Origin: Romanomermis culicivorax
Taxonomy: Eukaryota; Nematoda; Enoplea; Mermithida; Mermithidae
Direction of reading: 5' to 3'
DNA: 64,000 nucleotides
NCBI GenBank assembly: GCA_963922205.1
Contig: CAWUHX010000047.1
Coordinates: 62,001-126,000, forward strand
The notes under the pieces are model-generated. The model was given only the letters and a program-made list of their open reading frames with translations, was not told the origin of the DNA and did no database searches. Numbering within the stretch: the first letter of the stretch is position 1; each line of letters starts with the position of its first letter. The position numbers and the translations under genes were made by a program. Shown here piece by piece: positions 23,014 through 35,339 of the stretch.

Positions 23014-26000
23014 TCATTTACTATAATAAATTCTATAATACAAACATTTCGAACGCCACAAAGAATATGTGTTATCGAATTTCAGTAAATAAACGCCCCG
23101 ACCTGGGTAAACGTGGCTACCGGCGTGCACTTCTTCGTGACAATCGCGTCGATAGACGGGCACAATTTCGTCCGTTTGCGGTTTGCAACTCTGCGCCTCT
23201 TGGGCACTTTTTCCCACTTCCACGTCGCCTTTTTTGTCTTCGTTAGCTGGAAGATGCGAAAAAAACGTTGAATTCAAAAAAATCTTCAATTTATGAGAAA
23301 ATTTCTAAAGTATGAGGGATGAAAAATAATTTGTCTATACCATTTTCTTCAAAATCTTCTTCGTCCGATTCAGTGACATGAACTGTAACTGTATTTGATT
23401 CGGCTAACGTCCATTCGAAATATAATCCGAAACCGAGGTCGTAATCGTCCGTGGCGAATTCCCAAAATAGGCAGGTGCCTTCTTCGTGCGTTGGCACTCG
23501 AACCTTGAAGAAAAAATGTTACATTTAAGACACATTTTCTGAGAACTTCGATGTTAAAAATTAATCATGTTTTTTCAACAATTTTTCACACTATGTATTT
23601 ATCGAAGCGATATTCTTTGCGCACGAAAATCAGAATTCGCGGTTGCAGTAAACAAAAATTTGAAAATTTTCACTGTTCTATGGCCTAGAAAGACATTACT
23701 TTTCACATGGATATTCATCATGTTCAAAAGATTATGCTTTACAGTTTGGCATTAGCGATTTCCAATAATCATGCATTGTATTCTTTCTAGGAAATTGCAA
23801 AGTACCTATAAAAAAAGAAATAAAAAAATCTCCAAAGCCAATTGATAAAAAATTAGACAATGTCCACCAGAGTGTCCCATGGGTAGGGGTATGAGAGGGA
23901 TATTACCCCTACCTAACGTCCTTAAAATCGATTACTGGCTGCCTAACTTTGAGACAAAATGACGTGTTTAATGAACATTTAGCTATATTACCTCCGCAAA
24001 TCTTCAATTTTATTCCTACCTAAAAAATCTGACCTTGAGAACCTCTGATGTCCGCAAATGTCATTAAATCTATTTACTTAGAGATTCTGTAGGTTCTTAA
24101 TTCTCATCCGAACAAAAAATGTCAAAAAAATGCCAACTGAAGTACTCCAAAAAATAATTTTAATATTTCTGGAGTTATTTACGTGCTTGGCTGCTGCTGA
24201 AAACTTTATATTCCACTATTCTTTCGCAAAATGACTATATTCTTGAATAACTGATCAGTATATGATTTTTCGACGGTATGTTGCTTTCCGATTTGAAAAG
24301 GACTTGCTTCGACTCTCATAGAAACACTTTTTTCAAGACCGTCGAATTTTTCATCAAATTCACGCCGACAATCGTGAGTCAAGAAAGGATGGAAGCATGA
24401 GTTTTCAAACGGATCACAAAAATATATAAATCTTCTACAAAAAATAGAGAACTTTCACTCACGGTTACAGTTTCGCCGTGACCGACTTTAATTATGCTTT
24501 CTGGACTTTCTTTATTGATCGTTGCTTTAAATTCCTTGATGTCTTTCCTCGTCCATATTGACGCAGGAACGATTTGAGAATTGGCTAAAAGTCGAAAGAT
24601 AAAATTTCGCTGTTTAAAAATCAAAAATTGTCCAATCTTGTCCTACGAGGGTACCCAGAGAATGGTTTTCTTGCAGATTAAAGACATTTTGCCCACATAA
24701 TGCATAGATATTCAAAATATTCTTTTTTAAGCGGTCGACTGTACGCATTCATCAGGTTTTCCGAGCACAAAGAACAATAAATCTCATTCTAGTACATAGC
24801 ATACTACAACTATTAGAAGACAAACCTACAGGGCGTTTCAGTTGCTCCTTCAATATCGCTCGATTCTCCGGCTTCCTCTTCCGAAACAGAATTATTCAAC
24901 GTCGGCACGTCGCCCAATGATCCATTTTGCGAAATGTGGTTCGAGCTTTGTTCTTGTTGTTCGTAAATTTGCTGCATATATTGCACGTAATGTTGCTCTT
25001 GGAGATGCTTGATCAATTTCAGTTGCTAAAAAAGTGAGAAAAATCCACATTATATGTACATAACATTCTTTCGTACACAACTTGGCCCAAAAGTTGAAAA
25101 TCGAACGATGAAAGATGAAGAGGTAAAACATTGTTGTAGGAAACCGAACGCAGAATGAAATGAAGTATTATATTACTTCCTCAGGACTATCCGGATGTAG
25201 CTGTCGAGCGTAATTCGTGAATTGCTCCAATGTTTGTTTATTCAGGGCTTCTTGAATCTGTTTTCGTTGCATTTCGGCTCGAAGCTTGTAATCTTTTTCA
25301 GCTTGTCTGAAAAACGATAATAAGCATACGCAGATATTCTCGATATCTTATTGTCTAGAAATCAAACATACAGTCCTCACAAAATGAGTTTTCGAAGAAA
25401 TTATACCTACACTGTAGCAAGGCATTTTTCCTCACAGTGCGAATTTTTTTGGCGGATAAATTTGTGAGCATTTTATGCATTTTCAATTTTTTGGCATTCC
25501 TACTGCTGGCATGGTGCGAACAGGCCTGTAGGCAGGGGGGTCGGGGGCAGTGGCCCCCTCGAAATGTTTCAAGTGTTAAAAAAGGCAAAGGTGGACCTTT
25601 GGTTTTTTTCTTCAAGAAAAAGTCAAGTCAGAAATGCCAATTTTACAGTGAATTCCCCCCTCCGAAAAAAATTCCTGGCTACAGGCCTGGGTGGCAGACG
25701 TCTCCAGGCTCAGATTTTCAGGTAGGGGTATATTTAAAAAACTGCGGGGGTAGCGTAGCAGAACGTCCACCAAACACGTCATTCTTTCCCAAAATCAGGC
25801 AATCAGTAATCAATTTTTAGGTCTTTAGCTGGGGTAATACCCCTCGCATACCCCTCCCTATGGAGTAGTATGCTGGGTGGAAAAGTGCATTTCGGTGCTG
25901 TTCAGGTCAAAATCGCAAATTTTCGATGGCTACATATAGCATTCATTATAATCGAGCAGTAACGCTGCATTTCATTTGTGTTTATTGCTTCCATGTACAT

Positions 26001-27139
26001 ATTGCTGTTTTATCTCCTCACAGAACCAGAATAAGTAAAACTCGGAGCTTTCTTCGAAAATATAGTGAAAATTGGGATTTTTTGATACTGACGAATGTGA
26101 AGTCGTTTTTATCTGTCATTTATTTATTCACTTTCCAAATACTTGTATTTTCAGCTCAGAATCCAAACCAACAGTACTAAAAATTATCGCATAAAATACG
26201 TTTTTCGGAAGCTCCCTTATTAAAAAAAAAGAATTTAACTTTCGATTGCTTTCATTATCTCATTTTGCATCTCATTCGGTATTCTGTTTGGATTCCGTTA
26301 GAAAGTAAGATTTTTTGATTGATTTGCGCAAACTTTCCGTATCGCTTGAAGTTTTCCGAACTTTGTGGACGCATTTTTTGGGCGGAAACGATGAAGACAT
26401 TCTAGATTTAAAAAAATTTTCGTTGAGGCAAAAGTTTCCAGCGGCGCGAACGAAAATTATATGAGAATTAAAAAAGATACATACTCAATTTTCGCTTGAT
26501 CCTCAATCTTTTGTTTCTGAGCTTCGACAAATGCAGTGAATTGCGGGCAAATTTTGTCCAATAATACGACAAATCCCGCCATAGCTTCTTCTCTAGAAAT
26601 TGCTCCCATATCTTCCCAACAATCTCTTGGTAAAACAAAGCTTGCGTAAATCTATATTCGATTGAAATCTTCATTTAATTTAAATCTAACTTTAAATCGC
26701 TGCCTATAAAATTGAAAAATCCAACGTCGTTGTTGTTATTATTGTTCTCCTTGGTCGAATTTTCTAATTCTTTAAAGTTGCCGTATTTTACGACTTTTGT
26801 ATACGCGAAAAGTTTCGTTCGATCGTTGTAAGAAACGTGAAATGCTTTATTTTCTTTTTCTATAAAAAGGAATTGGAAAAAAATATCGAAAACTGTACAT
26901 GTAGAAGTTTTGTTTGCAATCTTACCTCTATAAAACCTGACGGAAAGACGGTAAAGATCATTCAACGTGAAATATTTAGATAGAAATTTCTCTCGTATTC
27001 TGTCTACATTGGCTATTTCAGCGTCGATTACAACGGATGAATTTTTTAAATCAGTGATTCGGTCGTCACCGGTGTTGTTTTTTTGCGCGATATCGTTCGA
27101 ATCACCATTTTCCATACCGCCATCGAATACTAGCGCCAT
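23014..27139 (-). CDS. ACBD3: Acyl-CoA-binding domain protein 3 (Golgi GCP60), complete
   Basis: Eight minus-strand exons join in frame to 455 residues: 27139-26926, 26859-26691, 26625-26485, 25306-25177, 25025-24830, 24584-24463, 23503-23341 and 23246-23014. N-terminal acyl-CoA-binding domain: [54 protein letters not shown] charged Gln-rich coiled region follows ([20 protein letters not shown]), then the C-terminal GOLD domain: [54 protein letters not shown], ending YYRIYYSK. Family members bind giantin and recruit PI4KB and PKA at the Golgi. The human protein is about 528 residues; this one has a shorter linker. The start is ATG 27139; TTTTTCATACAG just before it looks like a trans- or cis-splice acceptor. 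A poly-Asn run sits in the ACB domain where the substrate loop lies. Confidence 0.93.
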
Positions 27140-27835
27140 AACAGACTGTATGAAAAACATAATAATGGTAATTGTAGAAAATCGAAGACTCGATGGTGTT
27201 TATTCATTACTTTTAAATCAAAGGGTGGAAGAGGCAAAAAATTATCAACATTAAACAGAGAAGCTGCACGTTTGTCTGTTTTAAAAGAAACAATCGCTAG
27301 ATTTGTCTACCCAAAACATGGCTTTCGGAAAAAATTTCGAAACGGAACAAAATTTATGCGCGTTAACCATTTAGAGAAAAATTTTTTGAAGATTTGGGGT
27401 TAGAAGGCATACCTGCGATGGGGAAGGGTTCCCCCAAAAATTTTTAATCGTTATTTAATCGTTTTATTTACACTAGTTGTCGACGACTCTCCCTCCGGCA
27501 GGAAATTAACAAAAAATACCTTATTCTTAGTATTCTTAGTCGAGAATGACTTTTTTGAACGAAAGTCGGTTAAACAGTCAGGGGTCCATTTTTTTGGTTT
27601 GAAAAAAAACTTATTTTTGGGCACTGGCTAACCCCCTTAACTTCAGAAAGTTGGCTACTCCATCCCCCTAAAAATAGCTTTTATCGTGTACCTAAGGGCG
27701 CGGACCTCTTAGAGGTGTGTTAAAAGGGTGCATTTTAGAATTTGATCATCACTTGCCCATGATTAGCCCAAACGTAGCTACATACCTTCACTTATCAATT
27801 AATCTTTCATAATTTCAATTGTCTATCTCTACATG
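27140..27835. other. Region upstream of ACBD3
   Basis: No recognisable exon. A degenerate family-A-like end (GGCATACCTGCGATGGGG) is at 27407. Confidence 0.3.
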
Positions 27836-28040
27836 CATACCTGTAATTGGTGAGAGGGTTGGGGGGAACCCCATTCCCCAACTTGGCCAACCATATACCC
27901 AACCACTTTAGACTTGAAAAAATTGGGAAAAAAGTGCCTCTTTTTTGGCCTTTTTTGGGAAAAATTTCGACTTTTTCCGACCAGCCCCCAAAATTTCGGG
28001 TTTACCGTTTCCTCTAAATGGTCGGATCTCTTACAGGTAC
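27836..28040 (-). mobile_element. Family A element, copy 4 (degenerate)
   Basis: CATACCTGTAATTGG start, GGTCGGATCTCTTACAGGTA end, interior GAAAAATTTCGACTTTTTCC. Confidence 0.55.
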
Positions 28041-28369
28041 ATGTATTTTAAATCAGTAATCTTCGATATTTTTTCAATGATTGGAATTTTCATAAGATTT
28101 TTCTGTTAATGTACAATAAGATAATGATAGACTGACCAATTGATTCCCAACTTTTTTGTAATCAATATTTTCTAGCATAACGCCGAGTTTGAGTTTAAGG
28201 TTGTCCTAAGTAAACGTTTTCAGAAATTTCAACTTTTGACATGCAATTCTTGCCGGTTGGAAGATCCCAATTCTTAGTCGCTTGCGTAATTTTTGAATTT
28301 TAGTTTGTCCAACTGAAAATTCATTAAATTCACTGAGAAATCAAATCTTCTGTCTGGGAAATAAAAGCT

Positions 28370-28700
28370 GTAAAGCTTCATTTCAAGCGTTCTAGAATAT
28401 ATTGAAATTCAGGAAAATTTTCGGCGTTACGCGTCGAACAAATCACTCTAGTCTTAACATTACTAACACACACTAGTCTAGTCATACACTACATTTTCTC
28501 TTCAAACCTCAGCAAATTGGTTTTAAAAGCCTTAAACCGATGCGAATCGAGTGAAATAAAACATAACTAGCTTTTGATAGTTTTTCCGATAAAATTAAGC
28601 TAATTTATTGATTTTAGAGCGAACAACCAAAAATTTATCTTTGCAACCAAAACTTTTTTCCAAGTTGCACATTGCAACCTGACGTGTACGAAAAAAACCT
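28370..28700 (+). repeat. Interspersed repeat family F
   Basis: TCGGCGTTACGCGTCGA at 28421, then TTTAGAGCGAACAACCAAAAA and CAAGTTGCACATTGCAACCTG, in family F order. Confidence 0.55.
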
Positions 28701-28829
28701 GTTCCGGGCAAAACATGCACAACAATAATTTTCTAGGGAGAGGGCCCTTGGACTTTTTATCCAGAGGGTGGGGGGGGGGGTAAGCGAGCAAAAAAAAACA
28801 AAAAAAAAGTTTTGCAAGCCAGTGTTTTT

Positions 28830-29025
28830 TTTTTGTGCCAAAACATGGTTTTTGGCACAAAAAAATTTGGAATGGCACAAAAAATTTTGAGCGTTTGTGC
28901 CAACTGGCACAAAATTTTTGGCTGGTCAAACATTAAATTTCCTTGATTTTAAGACGTTTTAGGGGCTGAAAACGCAAAATTTCGTCGGCGCTTAGCGCCG
29001 AGTCAATCGATAATATTTCCTATTC
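28830..29025 (+). repeat. Repeat family D copy with intact palindrome
   Basis: TTTGTGCCAAAACATGG through TTTGTGCCAACTGGCACA to CGGCGCTTAGCGCCG at 28985, matching 2375-2570. Confidence 0.6.
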
Positions 29026-29850
29026 GTATATTTGACCCGAACGCGAACGATTTCTCTTCGAACAGTGTATTAGTATCGGCACTTATCCACTTTGGTCCAC
29101 CTGCGGCAGCGTCAACCGTTGGCGTCGGCAGTAATTGAGCAGCTATCCTGTGTATACATCAGTAAAAGCATTAATTTTCTTACACAATCTTAGGCTTAGG
29201 GGCGTAGCGATGCGATGCTCCCGAAGGGCACAGCGCTGCGCTGGCACCCTCGGTGCCTCGGCTCGGCTTACGCCGCTGGCTCCGCTTCCTTGTGTCTCTC
29301 ATCTTTGTTGATTATTGAATTGAATTGGGGATGCTCGAATGGAAATATGAACAGTAGGTCCGCATTTCTGTTCAACAGGAATCGTCAGCTCTCTTATTGT
29401 AGACGCCAGCGGTTGACGCCAAAGTACTAGGTGGACCAAACTGGATAAGTACCATAGTATCGTTGCAGCAAACTTTATAGGCTGTCAAATTACTGATGAA
29501 TGAAAAAGAATTCTGAATATTCTCGGTTCATTCAGTCAGATCCAGATTTAAAACTAAAATTCTTACTTTTTGTGTTTAACTGATTCAAATAAAAAAATTG
29601 TTATCGTTGATTTCTATGTTTCGACCGAAAATGTACACAATTTTCGGCTTTATTTTTTCGAGTCTTTGCATTGTCGTTAAATATATAGATATTCATAGTC
29701 GAAAATGGGATCAATCTGAACTTCTTGTACAATTCTGGAGTTTACTTAGATTTTCTCAGGATTTTATTTCTGTTTGAGTCGTCGTTAACAATTTTCTCGC
29801 ACCGTTTTTCTTATTTCACGGACATGATTAGCTGAAGCATAGGTTGGGCA
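29026..29850. other. Gene-free stretch
   Basis: No exons seen. A GC-rich patch near 29215-29290 (GGCACCCTCGGTGCCTCGG) resembles the one at 20740 and is probably repeat-derived. Confidence 0.35.
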
Positions 29851-29851
29851 C

Positions 29852-30527
29852 CATACCTGTAAGACCCCCGACCAGTTGGGGGGAGCACTGTTTTTTTCCA
29901 CGAACTTCTCTCCACAAATGTGGAAAGGGGTCAATTTTTTTCCACATGTGGAAAAATTTTTTTTTCGTCTTAAAATCTCTTTTTTCGTCTTAAAATTTGA
30001 CGTACTGATCTTCCTCAAAAGGAAAAAATGCGAATCTTCCTTAAATATCATGAAGATTACCAATTAGAACATGAGATAATACGTTCAAGATGATGAAAAC
30101 TATTATAGATTAAGTGATAAATGAAGGTAGACATAATAAAACCCGCGCCTGAGCTACTTAATGAATAATGATGATTATTGAAATTATAACCGGCGCGAAG
30201 CGCCGGAAAATTTTGAGATTTGGACTTCCTAAAATGCACCAAAATGCATCTTTTCAATTTGAAAACCCCAAATTTTTCTTCCACATTTGTGGAAAGACCT
30301 CAAAAAATTTTTCCACATTCCAGATTTTTTTTCCACATTAAAGTGCAAATGTGGAAAAAAACAGTGGGGGGGGGGGTCGAAAAAAGTCGAAATTTTTCCC
30401 AAAAAAGGCCAAAAAACATACACCTTTTGCAAATTTTTTAATTTTCTCAAACTGGGGGGGGGTTGGGTGATGTTGGGTACATGGTTGGCCAAGTTGGGAG
30501 GGGGGTCCCCCCCCCAATAACAGGCAG
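29852..30527 (+). mobile_element. Family A element, copy 5, split by family B
   Basis: CATACCTGTAAGACCCCCG at 29852 and the tail CCCAATAACAGGCAGGG near 30527 are two halves of one element, separated by the family B insertion at its G-run. Confidence 0.6.
29886..30366. mobile_element. Family B element, copy 3, inside family A
   Basis: Perfect ends CACTGTTTTTTTCCAC and GTGGAAAAAAACAGTG, with G-runs on both sides. CCGGCGCGAAGCGCCGG is at 30190. It is 481 bp. Confidence 0.7.
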
Positions 30528-31382
30528 GGTTGGCAAGGCTTTGGTTTTTTGGTTTTGTTTTTTTAAAAAACCCAAAAAATTGGAAAATCTCTGGTTTTTT
30601 GGTTTTTTTCCAAAATCATTGGGAAACTGTTTTTTCACATCAGTCGATCTTCTAGGCATGTATTGGTGTCTATCTAAATTAACAGAAAAATCAATTTAGT
30701 TGAATTGACTTCACTACAAAGAAGAAAAGAGTCGTATTTTTATGATACATTTCGCACACAAAAGATGTGATATTAATCAATCGATATCTTCCTTTGTATC
30801 CATCTTGCAAGCACATATTTAGTACATGAGTTGAGTTTGCTATAATTTGCTCACAAATAAATTGGACGCTAAATCTTTCTTAGAGTGTACTCGGACCATG
30901 CGGGGTGACATCCATTGATCCATATCATCAAAATTTTACAAAATATGATTGAGTATAATAATCCTGAATTCATTGTTACGGTAAGCTTTTTAAGTTTCTT
31001 AGCACGAAATTTCAAAATATAAATGAGACAACAATAATGAAATTTTGTACAGATCAGTTAAGCATACTGTAGGTTAACAAAGAGAAGAGCTTTTGAGTGG
31101 CTCATTTTTATGTGATTTGACGTCATTACTAGGTAGAAAAAAATCGTACAAAAATATGTATCTATCATGCAAGCGAGGATAGTATATATAATAAGACCAA
31201 TTTGCTGTAGTTACAGACAGGTTTGAAAAGCAAAAATTTGGAAACATCTGAAATGTCTATGTGTGACTTTCAACTGCAGTTTGTAATATTAATAACATAT
31301 GTAATAATCTATCAAGTTAAAACCCTCTTATCGAAAACGGTATACTTAAAAGTTGTGTCATTTCAACTTTCCTGTGCATTAT
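30528..31382. other. Gene-free AT-rich stretch
   Basis: Starts with a GGTTTTTTGGTTTTG simple repeat (30535-30615); nothing else is recognised. Confidence 0.35.
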
Positions 31383-31389
31383 GTATATA

Positions 31390-31423
<34 letters not shown>
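31383..31423. repeat. (TA)n microsatellite
   Basis: About 40 bp of almost pure TA. Confidence 0.9.
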
Positions 31424-31425
<2 letters not shown>

Positions 31426-31716
31426 ATGCATTGATAGAATTCTGTGGTTGATTTTTTATGAGTTTTGATTACATACATTGCGTATTGTATACATTCCCTT
31501 TATTTATAATTTTTCTTCTTTTCCTTGAATTTGCCCCTTACATATCGCATGCTCTGTTCCAGTTTTACTTTTCTTATGTTCTTCACTCATCGTTCCTTTC
31601 TTATGTGCCCGCAATTACTTTTTATTGCTATAATAGGGATTTCGTATAGCATAAAATAATGACACTTCGGGTGAGATTAATACTTCTAGCTGCCATTTTA
31701 AGGCTCCCTGAGTAGT

Positions 31717-31917
31717 CATACCTGTACTTGGGGGAGGAGGGTTGGGGGGGGACCCCCCTCCCAACTTGGCCAACCCAGTACCCAAAATCATCCCCCCCAG
31801 TTGGGAAAAAATTAAAAAAATTTGCCAAAAAGTGTATGTTTTTTGGCCTTTTTTGGGAAAAATTTCGACTTTTTCCTACCCCCCCCCCCCCAACTAGTCG
31901 GAGGTCTTACAGGTATG
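31717..31917 (-). mobile_element. Family A element, copy 6, with perfect 8-bp duplication
   Basis: CATACCTGTACTTGGGGG to GGTCTTACAGGTATG, flanked on both sides by TGAGTAGT. This is the clearest evidence of hAT-type integration for the family. Confidence 0.8.
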
Positions 31918-31979
31918 TGAGTAGTCTTAGATGATACAGGGAATTTCCAGCAGTTTTTTACATAGTTATTTCGATGTAC

Positions 31980-32155
31980 CATACCTGTACTTGGGCGGGG
32001 GGGGGGTTGGGGGACCCCCCCCAACTTGGCCAACCCTGTACCCAAAATCATTTCCCCCCCCAGTTTGGAAAAAATTAAAAAAATTTTCAAAAAAGTGTAT
32101 GTTTTTTGGCCCTTTTGGGAAAAATTTCGACTTTTTCCTACCCCCCCCCCCCCCA
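31980..32155 (-). mobile_element. Family A element, copy 7
   Basis: CATACCTGTACTTGGGCG start with full interior. The right end merges with the next copy. Confidence 0.55.
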
Positions 32156-32492
32156 TTACCTGTAAGATCTCCGACCAGTTGGGGGGGGGGGGTAAATCCG
32201 AAATTTTGGGGGGAAAACTATTATAGATTATATGATAAATGAAGGTAGACGTGCTAAAAGCCGCGCCTGAGCTAAGTAATGCATAATAATAATTATTAAA
32301 GTTATAATCGGCGCGAAGCGCCGGAAAATTTTAAGATTATGACCTTCTAAAATGCACCAAACTGCATCTTTTCTATATCCGATCCCCAAAATTTTCTTCC
32401 CCAAATGGGGAAAGAGCCCAAAATTTTTTTCCCCTTTCCGAATTTTTTTCCCCAGAAAGCTGGGGAAAAAAGCAGTGAGTACAGGTATGCCC
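32155..32492. mobile_element. Family A copy split by a truncated family B element
   Basis: TTACCTGTAAGATCTCCG at 32155 and AGTACAGGTATG at 32479 are the family A halves. Between them is a B fragment with CGGCGCGAAGCGCCGG at 32310 and the end GGGGAAAAAAGCAGTG. Confidence 0.5.
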
Positions 32493-32599
32493 GGAAACTG
32501 CTGAAAGTGATGAAGAAGAAGATGCAATAAAATTGTTTGAGAAAGATCTTCCTCTACTTGAATGATTTTTCGACGTGCGGCCCTGCGCGGTGTTGAATA

Positions 32600-32620
32600 A
32601 ATGTTGTTGTTGTTGTTGAG
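32600..32620. repeat. (GTT)n microsatellite
   Basis: Short run of GTT units. Confidence 0.7.
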
Positions 32621-32769
32621 TATTTTTTTGATTTTATTTAGAGCGGTCTCACTTCTTCTAAAATCATAATATATCTGATTCGATATCTGTACCAATAAGT
32701 ACCCAAACAAAATCGCTTAAAAAACTAATATTTTCATTGTACAAATATGTACAAATGAAAATTGCCTAC

Positions 32770-32960
32770 TCGTTTGTACATGTGCAAATGGGTCATGTAC
32801 AAAAAAAACACTGTTTCCATGCAAAATTTGCACAAAAATCATCAAAAAAGCTGTCCTAAAAAGTTCTGGAGAGCGTTTGACGATTTTTTTGGGCCAAGGA
32901 GTGTAGCCAGGGTCTCAGGTAAGGGGGATTACCTCCCTACCCCCCACCCCCTGTGCGCAT
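32770..32960 (+). repeat. Repeat family J copy
   Basis: TTTGACGATTTTTTTGGGCC and AGGGTCTCAGGTAAGGGGG match 42340-42520 directly and 15655-15900 inverted. Confidence 0.5.
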
Positions 32961-33383
32961 GTATGCTCCAGGCTCTTCTATTCGTTAGGTATTTTCAAAA
33001 TTTTCAAAAACCAGAAATCGGCTGCAAGCTACAGTAATAACTCACTCCAGCTGCCTGCACTTTGTGCAATCGATAAGACCTGCTGACAAACCATTGAAAC
33101 AACAAGTATCTCAAACAGATAGTGCAATCTTCAGTAGCATACACGAACTGCGATTTCTCTACATTAAGTCAATTTTGAAATCCTCGTTACAGCATTGCCA
33201 TAAATGTAAGTTCAAAATGGAGAAAACCGTAGTCTTTTTTCTTAAAATGCTTACAAATAATGAGTGACAGGTAAGTACGTTGATTTTCGGCTAAATCGCC
33301 ACGTCGTTAATTTAAGTATTTACGTTATTTTCAGTGTTCGACGGAACAACCGAAAATGCATCAGAAAAGTATAATTCTATTAA

Positions 33384-33612
33384 CTATAGTCTGTTTTTCT
33401 TGAAATGCGTCTAAATAATGACAGCAGAAAGTTAAGTAGTATTACAGATTTTCACGATTTCGTATGAGACAAATTTGTAAGCATACTGACATCATCTTCA
33501 ACAATTTTTCGATGGAAAAAATTTTTATGGAAGAGTTTTACGTAAACCATTTTGACAACAGTACTGATTTGTGTCATTTTTGCATTTGGAAGCATTTTAT
33601 TAAAAAACAGAC
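33384..33612 (+). mobile_element. Family E element (CTATAGTCTGTTTTT ends), copy 1
   Basis: CTATAGTCTGTTTTTCTTG start and an AAGCATTTTATTAAAAAACA end. It is about 230-250 bp, almost wholly an imperfect inverted repeat. Other copies: 53930-54180, 56774-57024, 57149-57392 (inverted). Confidence 0.6.
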
Positions 33613-33730
33613 AAGTTGTTATAAATTTGTTATAAAATGAATAGAATTGACGAAAAACTACTTGAAAAGATGTGAATCTATCGGGAATTGAAATCTACAG
33701 TAATTCGACGTTTTTTTTGAAGCACGTAAC

Positions 33731-35201
33731 TTATGTTTTAGCCGTCCATTTTTCATGATGGGTCAAATCGATGTTGAAAAGATTTTTGACAAACGCATTG
33801 AAGTTTTCTTTCAATTGAGTCAGTATATACCTGCTTGGGATAATAGTTGAACAAAGGCAATAGAGTTTTCGACAGTTTCCATTTAACTGTATCATTCGTG
33901 TAATCTTTTTTTATGCAACGGTTGAGAATTAAAAATGCTATCGAATAATCTATCACATGCTTTTTAAAGAGATTTCGGTTATCAAGATTATGCATAAGCA
34001 GCAGATAAAATCTGCGAAAAGTTAAACAAACTTCGGCTACATTTAGCTGTGTCATAAATGAAAATGCATCGCCTTGAAGCATGTTCTTTGATATGTTTCA
34101 ATGAAAACTCGAGTTGCGTCTTGATATTACTTTCGCTTCTGGTTGGCGGATCGGTATTTACTGAGGCTATTTTATGCGCACCCAAGTTCATATTTGTATT
34201 CGGTGTACATACTATGCGTGCGAATTACAATTTCTCTTTAATTTTTAAATGATCGATGCAGCATTCCCATGAATGTAAGTTGATACAAAGATAATAAGCA
34301 AGTTCATTACTACTGCAACTAACGAAGAAAATTTTCCGCCAGTGAGCACCTAAAAGCAAAGGGCAAAATTTCTCGAGTAGCATTCAGGTATCGACGCATT
34401 TTTATCCCGGTTGTATATGTTGTATATGTCATGATGTTTTTTCAATTATTTTGGCCTTTACCACTCTTTTGAATGAATTTAATTTATTTCTATAGTAGGT
34501 AAAGTTTCAATTTAATGAAAATTGTGTATCAAATTGAAGTTACTCTTTTGGTGTCCGCTGTATTATTATCCAAATTAACAGTAGACGGTGTAAAATATAA
34601 ATTTCATAAAGCAAGTAATGCATTGAACGCCTACATACAATAAAATTAACTTTGCTATATTATGTATATATACTCGGAAATTTTACCAACTTACGAACAT
34701 GATTTTATAATTAACATTGAGACGATCTACAAATCGTATTCCACAAAGAATAGCACAAAAGTTTCCGTAAAGTGAATATTCTCTACAGTCCATTTCATTT
34801 AAAATAATAGACGCATCGATAACTAAAAAAGTAGGGAAATTTTCACACAGTGGGGAAGGCCAAAATCCTTGCTGAAATATAATGTTAATTCAATATCGAT
34901 TTGGACAGAACTGGATCGATGCCTTCGTGCTATCCGAAAAAATTGAAGCAATTTTCGGCCGTTCTGCTTGCCGTTCAATGGCGAAGGAATTATTTTATTG
35001 ATTACGATAATATAAGGCTAAATTTTTTTCCGAATTGAACTTATTTGCATTGGACTGCTGCATCGATCATTTTAAAATAAATGGAGTATCGTTTTCATGC
35101 TTTACATATCGTTCTAATAGTCGAATCTGCACAAGTTGCAATGTCGGCTCTATACATTCAATCAGTAACGGATCATATTGAAAAATCTCCTCGCATGTTA
35201 A
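33731..35201 (-). CDS. Unrecognised spliced gene, 5' end not found
   Basis: Coding-like minus-strand exons with good splice sites: 35201-35106 (LTCEEIFQYDPLLIECIEPT..., donor GTAAAG), 34871-34695 (QGFWPSPLCENFPTFLVIDA..., donor GTAAGT), a possible exon from an acceptor at about 34351 (VLTGGKFSSLVAVV), and an open stretch about 34050-33830 (LNVAEVCLTFRRFYLLLMHN...). The end reads ENFNAFVKNLFNIDL...WTAKT with stop TAA at 33731. The first two exons are both phase 0. Joining the last open stretch to the C-terminal frame needs either a 57-nt intron or a one-base shift near 33830. It is Leu/Phe-rich and helical, with no motif I can name. It lies just downstream of the zinc-finger gene on the same strand; being part of that gene is unlikely because of its TGA at 35340. 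Confidence 0.5.
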
Positions 35202-35339
35202 CTGATACAAACGAGTTTTTTATTCCGAGAATTCCTACAATGCTACAACAATATGAAAATTCTCAGTTTTACGATGTTAGCTGTTGCAAATTATGCAATA
35301 AATTCAAAAAATGGAAAAAAAGATTATATACTATACCAT

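Noticed and set aside
26651..26691. Alternative ACBD3 exon 3 acceptor at 26651
   Set aside because: It breaks phase with exon 2. The acceptor before 26625 restores the frame and gives the expected spacing from GSD to W in the ACB domain.
32228..32710. 160-residue minus-strand frame
   Set aside because: It spans a truncated family B element, a family A end and a GTT microsatellite.
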